Assembly: GCF_900143645.1 (NCBI RefSeq)
Contig: NZ_FRFD01000003.1
Coordinates: 124,001-188,000, forward strand
DNA from: Anaerocolumna xylanovorans DSM 12503
GTDB taxonomy: Bacteria; Bacillota; Clostridia; Lachnospirales; Lachnospiraceae
Length of the DNA stretch: 64,000 bases
Direction of reading: 5' to 3'
Below the pieces are notes generated by a model. That model was not told the origin of the DNA. It did not search any database and saw only the letters and a list, made by a program, of their open reading frames with translations. The position numbers were made by a program, and so were the translations under genes. Of this stretch, positions 1 through 8,297 are shown in pieces (position 1 is the first letter of the stretch; every line of letters starts with the position of its first letter).

Positions 1-2
1 AA

Positions 3-3000
3 GACCAGATAGTAGAGGTCATGGGCAGTATACTGACCATTCCCGCGGGTAAAACACTGACGGTGCGGGGCCCGGGAACCTTCAGGAATTGGTTAAACGA
101 TGGTATCGAATTGGAGGGAACGCTCTCGTTAAAGGATGGGCTGACCTTTAATGTCATTAACAACAATACGGGTACGGGTATGGGAGTGAACATCGGCGTC
201 AACGGAAAACTTCAATCGGTGGATTGTGCGATAGCCATAGGGAATTCCGATGCTTCCAGCTCCGGCACCATTGGAATTGGCTCTTTCGGTACCATTGATA
301 TTCAAGGTGGCACGCTCCGGATTTATAATCAATGTTTTGGTTCAACAGGAATTTTCTCCCTCAGTCAGATGACCGTGTCGGATGGATGCGAAATAACGAT
401 TGAGAACACTGGTGATGGGTCAGTTGGAATTCTCTCCTTTTCCAATAGCATGCTTATAACGGGGTCCATGCTTACCATCAAAAATAGCAGGCAGATCGGC
501 CAAAACACAGGACTTTCTCTAGCGGGTATTGCTGACATCGAAAGCAGCCAGGTTACGTTTGAAAATGCTGCAAATGGAGTGGCCATTGATCCTAGCGACG
601 GAGCTTTGACCTTTAAAGAATGCGGGATCACGGCAAATACTTCAGAATGGGGCATTTTTTCTTCGGGGGGTACAGGATCAGTAGTCTATGAGGACACTAC
701 GATCACCGTTCCGTCTGGCAAAGCAATGATAGCCCAAAATTTATCTTCAATCGGGGGGAGCGGCACCTCAAAGATTATTTTGGCAGAAGGCGCCGGGCTT
801 CAAGGCTATCCCATGCAGGACCGCGACACACCGCTGACCTCAACAGACCCGGTAACCGCAGGCGCGGCGGACGCAGCCGCCTCCCCCACAGGCTTAAGCG
901 CGGGAACCTATACATGGGACGGCACCTATTTTACAAAGAGCGTTGACACCACTGCTCCCACGCTTTCGGCCGGAACGGTAAACCGTACCAGTGATACGGA
1001 GGCTGCCATCGGCTTTACCACCGGTGAAGAGGGCACTGCGTTCTATGCGGTAGTGGACAGCGGCGCAGCGGCTCTCACAAAAGAAAGTGTCGCGGGAGGA
1101 ACCTCCCTTGGCACGGTTTCGGGTACAGTTACCGATAAATCCGTTACCCTGACCGCCGGAGCGAAGGACATCTATGTGGTGGTCAAGGATGCGGCAAACA
1201 ACATCAGCGAGCCGCTGAAAATAGAAGCGGCGGCGTATTCCGCGCCGATCGGCGACGCGGGCTGGACGCTGGAGGACGGCCACCTGGCCATTACCAGCGA
1301 CGAGGGCATGACCGGCTGGATAGCTGCCGGCTATACCCCCAAGGCCTCCGTCACCACCCTGACCATCGGCGAGGCCGTGTCCGGCATTCCAGTCAACGCG
1401 TTTGTTAGCTGCCTCAATCTGGCCACGGTAACCTTTGACGGCACGCCGGCCGTGACAAGCATTGGCGGCAGCGCATTCTCTTACTGTGCCCTCACCGCCT
1501 TTACCATACCCGCCAATGTTAACGCGATTAACCCCACAGCATTTGTCGGCACCCCGATTACCACATTTACCGTGGCAGATGGTAATACAGTCTTTGGCGT
1601 CTCCGCACAAAGTGGTGCGCTGCTGACAGACGGCGGGGCCACGCTGTACACCTTCCCTAAGGGGATAACCGGTGAATACACCGTGGAGGACAGCATTACC
1701 GCCATCGGCGGATTCGCGTTTGACGAAACTGATCTTTCCATCGTCGTCATCCCCGATACCGTGACCTCCATTGGGGACAGTGCATTTCCAGGCGATTCCA
1801 TGCTGACCGCCGTGTTTTTCGAGAGCAATAATCCGCCCGCCATCGAAGGCAACGATAATTTTCTATATTGCGATAAGCTATCCTCCATCTATGTTCCGGC
1901 GGGCGCAGTGGATACCTACAAGGAGGTACCCGGCCTAGCCAACTGCGTCGATATGATCAAGGCGAAACCCGATGAAAACCCCAGTGTCAACAACGAAGAC
2001 GGGCTGAAAGCGGCGCTGGAATATGAGCTGCCGCAAACCATCACGATGACGGACGACATCACGGTGAGCGCGGGCAACGTTATCGTGGGTGCAGACCACA
2101 CGCTGAACATTAACGGCAACATGTTGACCATCAGTGGTAGCAAGGCCATCTATACAAACGCCAAAGCCCTGACCATTAACGGCGGCACGGTAAGGGTCGC
2201 CAACCCCGCCCAGAGTGGTATTCGGGGCGATACCGTTGGTGCCACCGGTGCTACCAGCGGCGGTACGCTGAACCTTGTAAACGTCACGGTGAATCTGGAG
2301 AACACAGGCAGTAGCGGCGGTCTGTCCAATATGAACATTACTGTGGGCAGCGGCGCCACCATCAACCTGAATTCTTCGACAGCAGGAGGCCAGATCCTGT
2401 TAGGAAATGATAGAACCCTGACCATCAACACCGGCGCCGCGGTGAACGTCAATGCTTTTAGTAGCATAGGTATTAACATCCAGGGGGGCACAGTGCATAT
2501 AAATGGCGGCACGTTAAGCGTTAAGGTGGGTTCAGGGATTAACCAGGGTATTCGCTACAGCATGGGTGGCAGCCTCCTGAATTATTCTTCCGGTACACTG
2601 TCCGCCGAGGAGGGAAGCGGGATTTATTTAATTGATACCTCAAAGGTCAAAGGCCTAGGCGGCAAATTCAAGGACCGGGGCACGGTCTTTACCGATTCCG
2701 GGCAGGTCACGGTGGGCGACGGAAACGCAGCAGCCTCGCCGAACGGCTTAACAGAGGGCACATATTTCTGGAACGGCACTCAGTTCGAGAAGCATGGGAT
2801 CAATGTCACCACAGAGCCGCAGGATGCAACTGTCACACAGGGCGCAATCAGCGGATTCCTGTCGGCAGAGGGTACAGCCAGCAATGGCAATCTGACGATC
2901 GGTTATCAGTGGTGGCAGCGCAACGAATTTCCAGGAGGGGGATTTAAGTACAGTATGATTGACGGGGCGACAGGCAGCAGCTTTGCCATCCCGACGGATT

Positions 3001-4541
3001 TAACGGAGGGGATTTATATCTTCCGCTGCAAGCTCACCGCTGCGGGCTGCCATGACGGGTATACACGCGATGTAACTGTGACGGTGAATGCGGCGGTACC
3101 ATCAAGCAACGCCAATCTGGCGAGCCTGACGGTCAGCGGGGGAACCTTATCCCCGGCATTTGACCCGGGCACAACCGGCTACAGCGTCAGTGTGGCAAAC
3201 AGCGTCAGCAGCATCACAGCAGGTGCGACGGCGGCGGACGCCGGAGCGACCGTTACCGGCGCGGGTGCGAAAGCCCTGAGTGTCGGAGCGAACACCATCA
3301 CCATCACAGTTACCGCTGAGGACGGCGTGACCACAAAGACCTACACCGTCACCGTCACCCGTGCGGCGAATTCTGGCGATGGTAATAACAGCGGCGGTTC
3401 CCCGAGCACACCAACACCGACACCAACACCGGACCCTTCCACTTATCCGGTTACCGGCAATAGTGCAGAAAGCTGGAGCGGCGTTATGCAGGCACTGCAA
3501 GGCGGCGGCTCCGGACAGTTAAATATCAATATGACCGGAACCACAGTTCTTCCGGGAGCGGTGCTGAAAGAGCTGGCAGGGACGAATCAGACCGTTACCT
3601 TTACCTTAGGAGACGGAATTTCCTGGAGCATATCGGGAAATGAGATAAAGAAAGCAAGCGAAGATGGTTCGGTACCTGACTGGAAGAATATTGATCTGAA
3701 GGTCACGGTGGGAGCCGGACAGATTCCGGAGAAGACTCTGGAAGCGCTGGCAGCGCAGACAGGGGCAGCAAACAAAGAAGGAATCATCCTGTTGAGCCTT
3801 TCCCACGATGGAAGCTTTGGCTTTACACCAAGATTATCGGTTTCTATCGGCAGCAGCCAGGCGGGAAGAACAGCCAATCTCTTCTATTACAATCCGGCTA
3901 CCGGACAGCTGGAGCTGATGTGCACGGCAGCGATTGATTCGGAGGGCAATACGGTATTCCCCTTCAGTCATGCCTCCGACTATGCCATCGCAGTGGACGA
4001 CGGAACAATTCTGAAAGCAGAGCTTGATAAGCTGGCATTGACACCGGCAAAGAAGACCCTCTATACCGGCGGAAATACCGGGAAGTCAACGGCGCTGAAG
4101 GTTAGCCCGCCCGCCAGCTTAAGCACCCTGACAAAGGAAGACAGCCTGTATCCTGTTATCACCTATACCTCCTCTGATCCTAAGGTTGCCGCTGTGACGG
4201 CAGAGGGTAAGGTAACTGCGAAAAAGGCAGGGAAGGCAGTAATAACCGTCACGGTTACGGCCGGCGGAGTCTCTAAGGCTTTAAAGACGGACATCACGGT
4301 GAAGGAAGCCTATATTAAGCTGGTTAAGGCTCAGAGCAGCCTGAAGCAGGGGGAAAGCTTCACCTATACAGCCACCGGCTATGGAGTGAGCACCGATAAG
4401 ATCACCTGGACTACCACCAAGAAGTCCATCGTGGTAATTGATAAAAAAACCGGAAAGGCCACTGGCAAATCGGCCGGAACGGATACTGTAGTTGCCAAGT
4501 ATGGTAGCGTACAAAAAGTAATCAAGGTTATGGTTAAGTAA
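3..4541 (+). CDS. Large secreted surface protein, 5'-truncated by the window edge
   Basis: The frame is open back to the first bases of the window and the first Met (21) is not followed by a signal peptide, so the N-terminus lies upstream. From Met21 there are about 1506 residues. Order seen: beta-helix-like Gly/Thr/Asn-rich repeats (about 1-240), a BspA-type leucine-rich-repeat region (about 445-650, motifs such as VTSIGGSAFSYC), a second beta-helix-like stretch (about 660-890), a cadherin-like beta-sandwich (about 1030-1115), a Thr-Pro linker, and two C-terminal Big_2-like Ig domains (about 1340-1506). No LPXTG anchor is present at the C-terminus. The first ~3.4 kb is visibly GC-richer than the rest of the window, with many GCG, GGC and ACC codons, suggesting acquired or recombined DNA. 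Probably an adhesin or substrate-binding surface protein; the ligand is unknown. Confidence 0.75.
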   Translation, partial: DQIVEVMGSILTIPAGKTLTVRGPGTFRNWLNDGIELEGTLSLKDGLTFNVINNNTGTGMGVNIGVNGKLQSVDCAIAIGNSDASSSGTIGIGSFGTIDIQGGTLRIYNQCFGSTGIFSLSQMTVSDGCEITIENTGDGSVGILSFSNSMLITGSMLTIKNSRQIGQNTGLSLAGIADIESSQVTFENAANGVAIDPSDGALTFKECGITANTSEWGIFSSGGTGSVVYEDTTITVPSGKAMIAQNLSSIGGSGTSKIILAEGAGLQGYPMQDRDTPLTSTDPVTAGAADAAASPTGLSAGTYTWDGTYFTKSVDTTAPTLSAGTVNRTSDTEAAIGFTTGEEGTAFYAVVDSGAAALTKESVAGGTSLGTVSGTVTDKSVTLTAGAKDIYVVVKDAANNISEPLKIEAAAYSAPIGDAGWTLEDGHLAITSDEGMTGWIAAGYTPKASVTTLTIGEAVSGIPVNAFVSCLNLATVTFDGTPAVTSIGGSAFSYCALTAFTIPANVNAINPTAFVGTPITTFTVADGNTVFGVSAQSGALLTDGGATLYTFPKGITGEYTVEDSITAIGGFAFDETDLSIVVIPDTVTSIGDSAFPGDSMLTAVFFESNNPPAIEGNDNFLYCDKLSSIYVPAGAVDTYKEVPGLANCVDMIKAKPDENPSVNNEDGLKAALEYELPQTITMTDDITVSAGNVIVGADHTLNINGNMLTISGSKAIYTNAKALTINGGTVRVANPAQSGIRGDTVGATGATSGGTLNLVNVTVNLENTGSSGGLSNMNITVGSGATINLNSSTAGGQILLGNDRTLTINTGAAVNVNAFSSIGINIQGGTVHINGGTLSVKVGSGINQGIRYSMGGSLLNYSSGTLSAEEGSGIYLIDTSKVKGLGGKFKDRGTVFTDSGQVTVGDGNAAASPNGLTEGTYFWNGTQFEKHGINVTTEPQDATVTQGAISGFLSAEGTASNGNLTIGYQWWQRNEFPGGGFKYSMIDGATGSSFAIPTDLTEGIYIFRCKLTAAGCHDGYTRDVTVTVNAAVPSSNANLASLTVSGGTLSPAFDPGTTGYSVSVANSVSSITAGATAADAGATVTGAGAKALSVGANTITITVTAEDGVTTKTYTVTVTRAANSGDGNNSGGSPSTPTPTPTPDPSTYPVTGNSAESWSGVMQALQGGGSGQLNINMTGTTVLPGAVLKELAGTNQTVTFTLGDGISWSISGNEIKKASEDGSVPDWKNIDLKVTVGAGQIPEKTLEALAAQTGAANKEGIILLSLSHDGSFGFTPRLSVSIGSSQAGRTANLFYYNPATGQLELMCTAAIDSEGNTVFPFSHASDYAIAVDDGTILKAELDKLALTPAKKTLYTGGNTGKSTALKVSPPASLSTLTKEDSLYPVITYTSSDPKVAAVTAEGKVTAKKAGKAVITVTVTAGGVSKALKTDITVKEAYIKLVKAQSSLKQGESFTYTATGYGVSTDKITWTTTKKSIVVIDKKTGKATGKSAGTDTVVAKYGSVQKVIKVMVK

Positions 4542-4584
4542 ATTACTTTTATAGTAAATTATTTTTACAGGACGACAGAATGTG

Positions 4585-4632
4585 AAACAGTACCATCTCT
4601 TTTGTTGGAGGGAAGGTACTGTTTTACGTTCT
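4585..4632 (+). terminator. Probable terminator of the surface-protein gene
   Basis: Inverted repeat AAACAGTACC (4585-4594) and GGTACTGTTT (4615-4624) with a 20-nt loop, followed by a T-rich tract. It lies 44 bases after the stop codon. Confidence 0.55.
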
Positions 4633-4833
4633 GTTTTTGCGGTAACAAAATCATTGTTATAATCCTTATTTAAACTTATGCTGATCGAAACCTATATGGA
4701 CCAAAAGGTACCGAAGGACGAATGCCTGCGTGTGCAAATACCGACAGTTTTGAGGAAAAGTCAGAAACTACTAAACGATATGAGACGGACCAGGTTGCTT
4801 AGAGCATGTGATAAAACTATCAAAGAAGGGCCA

Positions 4834-5256
4834 CTATTTTACAGAGAGAGAAGTAAATAAATCATACAGCTCGGGAAGAACCTTTTTAAGAGAAACCGGG
4901 CGCTTTCTATTCGAATCAAAATAGCAATGAATGCTTTCTCCCCTTGTCCGAAGTTTACCGGTTAGAGCATCTGTAATCTCATATTGGACAGTCATTTTGG
5001 TTACGGTCAGGGAAGTAAGGGAAACCTGAATGTTTACTGTATCACCGAAACAGACCATAGACTTGTATTCGCAGGATATGCCAAGCAGTGCAAAGTCGAT
5101 ACCTTCTTTCACAGCACGTTCATAGCCGAAGCCAATCTGTTCCATAAAATCTACCCTTGCTTCTTCCATCCAATGAATATAATTGGCATGATGGATGATA
5201 CCCATTTGATCGGTCTCATAATAATGTGTTTTTCTTACATATGGTTTGATATCCAC
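4834..5256 (-). CDS. Acyl-CoA thioesterase, YbgC/FadM hotdog family
   Basis: This 140-residue protein fits the length of single-domain 4-hydroxybenzoyl-CoA-type thioesterases, which hydrolyse acyl-CoA in the cytoplasm. The N-terminal motif ETDQMGIIHHANYIHW carries the expected Asp and the conserved HHANY/W pattern, followed by the VDFM helix. The start is GTG at 5256, with AAGAAGG about 9 bases upstream. It is encoded on the minus strand downstream of the adenylyltransferase gene, perhaps on one transcript. The physiological acyl-CoA cannot be told from sequence. Confidence 0.85.
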   Translation of the reverse strand: MDIKPYVRKTHYYETDQMGIIHHANYIHWMEEARVDFMEQIGFGYERAVKEGIDFALLGISCEYKSMVCFGDTVNIQVSLTSLTVTKMTVQYEITDALTGKLRTRGESIHCYFDSNRKRPVSLKKVLPELYDLFTSLSVK

Positions 5257-5322
5257 GGGAAATACCTTCTTTCGGCTCTATTGTATGAATCTATAATAGT
5301 AAGTCCTCTTTTTAGGAGGGGA

Positions 5323-6186
5323 TTAAGAGGTTAAGGAATCCGTTCTAAGTTTCTTAAGATACCTTATCATATTCTCTTCATCTATTTGGTTATATTCATA
5401 TGAAAGACTGTCTGCAACAAAAACTGCTGCAGTATGGAAAAGTTCACAGGAATGAAATACGGATTCCCAAAGGTTATGATAGTCGGAATAGGTAAGTTCA
5501 TATAATTCGTAAAGCTCCCCTGGCAGGTATTTCTTAAAATATTTGCCCCACATTCCCACAGATACTTTAAAACCGGTCTGCACACCAATATACCATTCCA
5601 GCATTTTATCCAGCTCGGCGTGGACTGTCTCATGATACATTCTCATGGCATAGGGCATCTGATCTCTTACCATAGCCTTGGCAACATTGTTAAGGCACCA
5701 CCAGAATTCATTGCAGCAGCCGTCATACCAGTTCTTTGAAGGCTTCTTGACCCAGTAACCGCTGTCGTTTGACGGGGGAACGGCAGGAAGGAGATTGTCC
5801 TTATCCAACAGGGGGATGGTTAAGGTGTCAAGGGTATATTCTTCCTCCGTCACTTCTTTAATCTGTATATGCAAATCAATACGGTTGCCGTCTAAAAAAA
5901 GCATCAGCCAGCCATAGGAGCGGCTGTAATCAACATCCATACCAAATCCCAGGTCATTGGAGTCAGGCTCTTGTACCATGGCAAGTTCTCCAAACTTTTC
6001 TATCCAGTTTCTATCTTCCAGAAAGGAAGCCGTTTCTGTGACAACATATACAATATCGTAATCCTGGTAGTTGTCCCTCGTTACATTGGGGTTTGTTCTG
6101 GAACCGTTCATGTAAACAGCCCGTATACGCTCATCTTCTTTGGCAATTCCAAGAATCAAACCAAACATTTCATCTTCTGATCGCAT
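5323..6186 (-). CDS. aadE: Aminoglycoside 6-adenylyltransferase-like protein, ANT(6)/AadE family
   Basis: A protein of 287 residues, the usual AadE length. The nucleotidyltransferase signature is present: GSRTNPN (about 28-34) followed by YQDYDIVYVV with two metal-binding Asp residues, and a third acidic site in RIDLHI. The family transfers AMP to O6 of streptomycin. Chromosomal homologues are common in Clostridia and not all confer resistance, so the phenotype is open. The start ATG at 6186 is preceded by GGAGG about 11 bases upstream. An AraC-type regulator gene lies just upstream on the same strand. Confidence 0.85.
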   Translation of the reverse strand: MRSEDEMFGLILGIAKEDERIRAVYMNGSRTNPNVTRDNYQDYDIVYVVTETASFLEDRNWIEKFGELAMVQEPDSNDLGFGMDVDYSRSYGWLMLFLDGNRIDLHIQIKEVTEEEYTLDTLTIPLLDKDNLLPAVPPSNDSGYWVKKPSKNWYDGCCNEFWWCLNNVAKAMVRDQMPYAMRMYHETVHAELDKMLEWYIGVQTGFKVSVGMWGKYFKKYLPGELYELYELTYSDYHNLWESVFHSCELFHTAAVFVADSLSYEYNQIDEENMIRYLKKLRTDSLTS

Positions 6187-6274
6187 GATTTGTAACCTCC
6201 GAGTTTGTATTTGTCTATCAGATCCCGGTTAGGAAGCCGGAATTGGGCGATAGAGTTCAAAAATAAGATAATTT

Positions 6275-7177
6275 CTATAAGCAGGATATGGGATAATACA
6301 GTTCACACTCGCAGTAGTGTTTATTGCATCTGGAATAATCCACATATTCGAAGTGGAACAGTTCCTCTAAATCAAACTTCACTGTCGGTGCCCAGGTGCC
6401 TAAAATATACTTCCAGATATCACGTAAAGACAGGGAGGAAAGTTCCTCAGGGCAATGTGGGCCCATATACTTAAAGACACCGTATTTATGTGTTTTGATG
6501 TGTTGTACTTTCATGCCAGGGGGAAGAATACTGTTCTGGTCCACCATAAGGGAAGGCTGATAATAGGTAAAAGTGGCCTGCTCCTTCGGAATTGTTGTTA
6601 AGCCTATGTATATATCTCTTTTGACAGGGTTTGCAATGAGGAGTCTGTGATTATAGAAGAAATCAATCCCATATCTTGTTGCAGTCTGGTTAAGTCGGTT
6701 ATCTTCTATATCGATGATAAATTCATGTCCGGCAATTTTAAATGCCGGCAATACCGTAACAGAGCGAAAGAACATAAGCCCTTCTCCGGCTTTATTCATA
6801 AAATCCGCATTGAAGCGGTCCAGGATCGATAAGGGGGTAGGATTTCTTCGCCATTTGGACGGAGTGGCACCGAATTCTTCCTTAAACAGCCTGCTGTAAG
6901 TATGATCGCAGCCGAAGGTGTATTTGGAGGATATAAATTCGATGCTGTTATATTCACTGATTAAGTCCTTTAAGGAGCAGGCTATTCTTCTTCTGCGTAC
7001 GTATTCCATAAGCCCGGTTCCGGTAGCGCCTTTCCAGATTCGAAGCAAGTGGAACTTTGATACATTCACATTCTCCGAGATATCATCCAGACTCAATTCT
7101 TTTAGAAGATTCTCCTCGATATAGTCCGTTGTAGCCTTTATGACGGCAAGCAGATAATTATCCATGAATTCCCTCAT
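6275..7177 (-). CDS. AraC-family regulator with C-terminal GyrI-like effector domain
   Basis: In this 300-residue protein the DNA-binding domain is N-terminal: two helix-turn-helix units within about residues 8-110 (LSLDDISENVNVSKFHLLR and the FGCDHTYSRLFKEEFG segment). The remaining ~170 residues look like a GyrI-like small-molecule-binding domain, the arrangement of Rob/SoxS-type regulators with an added sensor. Translation may start at Met1 (7177) or Met5 (7165). It is divergent from the nucleotidyltransferase gene at 7317 and upstream of the aadE-like gene, so it may respond to a drug-like ligand. The target genes are inferred. Confidence 0.8.
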   Translation of the reverse strand: MREFMDNYLLAVIKATTDYIEENLLKELSLDDISENVNVSKFHLLRIWKGATGTGLMEYVRRRRIACSLKDLISEYNSIEFISSKYTFGCDHTYSRLFKEEFGATPSKWRRNPTPLSILDRFNADFMNKAGEGLMFFRSVTVLPAFKIAGHEFIIDIEDNRLNQTATRYGIDFFYNHRLLIANPVKRDIYIGLTTIPKEQATFTYYQPSLMVDQNSILPPGMKVQHIKTHKYGVFKYMGPHCPEELSSLSLRDIWKYILGTWAPTVKFDLEELFHFEYVDYSRCNKHYCECELYYPISCL

Positions 7178-7316
7178 CCCAGCAATTTTTGTCCGTTTTT
7201 TCCTGTAACAGAATAGTATAATTATACCACATTTGAGAATGAGAACAAGCGTTTTGATGGAAGATTTTTATAGTTATTTTATAGGTTCTTTCGATATGAA
7301 AGGAGGAAGAAAGAGA

Positions 7317-8228
7317 ATGGGGAATATTAAGCCTGAAGTGCAGGAGAAATACAATAAGGCAGTGGAAAGCTTTGTTATGAATATTAAGAGCGACCCTAAC
7401 GTGATTGCGGTAATTGTATGCGGAAGTCTGGCCTATGATGTGGTATGGGAGAAGAGTGATATCGACACTACGGTCATTGTCAGGGATCAGGTGCTTAAAA
7501 AGGCTTCCTACTGCATTGCAGAGGATGATATTGTAATTAATGTAAATCTGATCACCCGGAGTGATTTTAAAAGGGGCTTTGAGAGGATGAAGGGCGGAAG
7601 TTTCCTGCAATCCTATTACTCAAGGGGGAAGATGGTTTTTACTTCAGATGAAAGCCTTAAGGACTATTTTGAAGAAATGAAAATCATGGACAGGGGAGAT
7701 GTGAATTTATTCTTATTCTATGCCGCCTGCGAGCTTGTGGGGATTTCTGAAAAATGCCAGAAGTGGATAGAGGTAAAGGATAATCCTCTTTATGCCCAGT
7801 ATTATCTGTTAAAGGCAGCAGATGTTATCGCCCGGATGGAAGTCTGCAAGACAGGAGAGGCTCCAAGCAGGGAAGCTATTCTAAAGGCAGTCACTTTGTC
7901 AGAGAAACTTATGGAGCCCTTTTATCAGGAAGCCATGGCGCATCATTTTACGAAAGAAGAGGTAAACAGATGCATTGCCCTTATTGATAACTACCTGGAG
8001 GCAAATCTGGACGCGATAAAGGAGCCGGTAATTGACTATATGAAGGACGGGGAGCTAAAGACACTGACCCTGCTTACAAATCATTTTCATACGGATGGGC
8101 ATTTTATTGTATCCATATTCGATTATCTGGCAGAAAAGGGAATCATTGAGCGGGTATCCCAGACCATAAGGATAACTCCAAAGAGCAGACTGGCGGTTGA
8201 AGAGCTTGGGTTCCTTTACATTCCATGA
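7317..8228 (+). CDS. Nucleotidyltransferase-domain protein of unknown substrate
   Basis: I choose ATG 7317 because AAAGGAGG (7299-7306) lies 10 bases upstream; an in-frame extension to 7233 has no ribosome site. The protein has 303 residues. The N-terminal half has the polymerase-beta-type signature GSLAYDVVWEKSDIDTTVIV (Gly-Ser and Asp-x-Asp). The rest is helical and resembles the C-terminal region of aminoglycoside nucleotidyltransferases, but I recognise no specific family. It is followed after 69 bases by the UvrA paralogue, perhaps co-transcribed. The acceptor may be an antibiotic, a tRNA or a protein; sequence does not decide. Confidence 0.75.
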   Translation: MGNIKPEVQEKYNKAVESFVMNIKSDPNVIAVIVCGSLAYDVVWEKSDIDTTVIVRDQVLKKASYCIAEDDIVINVNLITRSDFKRGFERMKGGSFLQSYYSRGKMVFTSDESLKDYFEEMKIMDRGDVNLFLFYAACELVGISEKCQKWIEVKDNPLYAQYYLLKAADVIARMEVCKTGEAPSREAILKAVTLSEKLMEPFYQEAMAHHFTKEEVNRCIALIDNYLEANLDAIKEPVIDYMKDGELKTLTLLTNHFHTDGHFIVSIFDYLAEKGIIERVSQTIRITPKSRLAVEELGFLYIP

Positions 8229-8297
8229 GCATAGAAAAGCTATTCAGAAGTAACTTACATTAGAAGGAAACTGCATTTTAAATGAAAGGAGAAAGCA

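Noticed and set aside
894..1610. Long minus-strand open frame inside the surface-protein gene
   Set aside because: It is a by-product of high GC and repeats; composition is Arg/Gly/Cys-rich and no start signal is present.
4678..4860. A 60-codon plus-strand frame after the surface-protein gene
   Set aside because: It has no ribosome site, overlaps the end of the thioesterase gene on the other strand and resembles no family.
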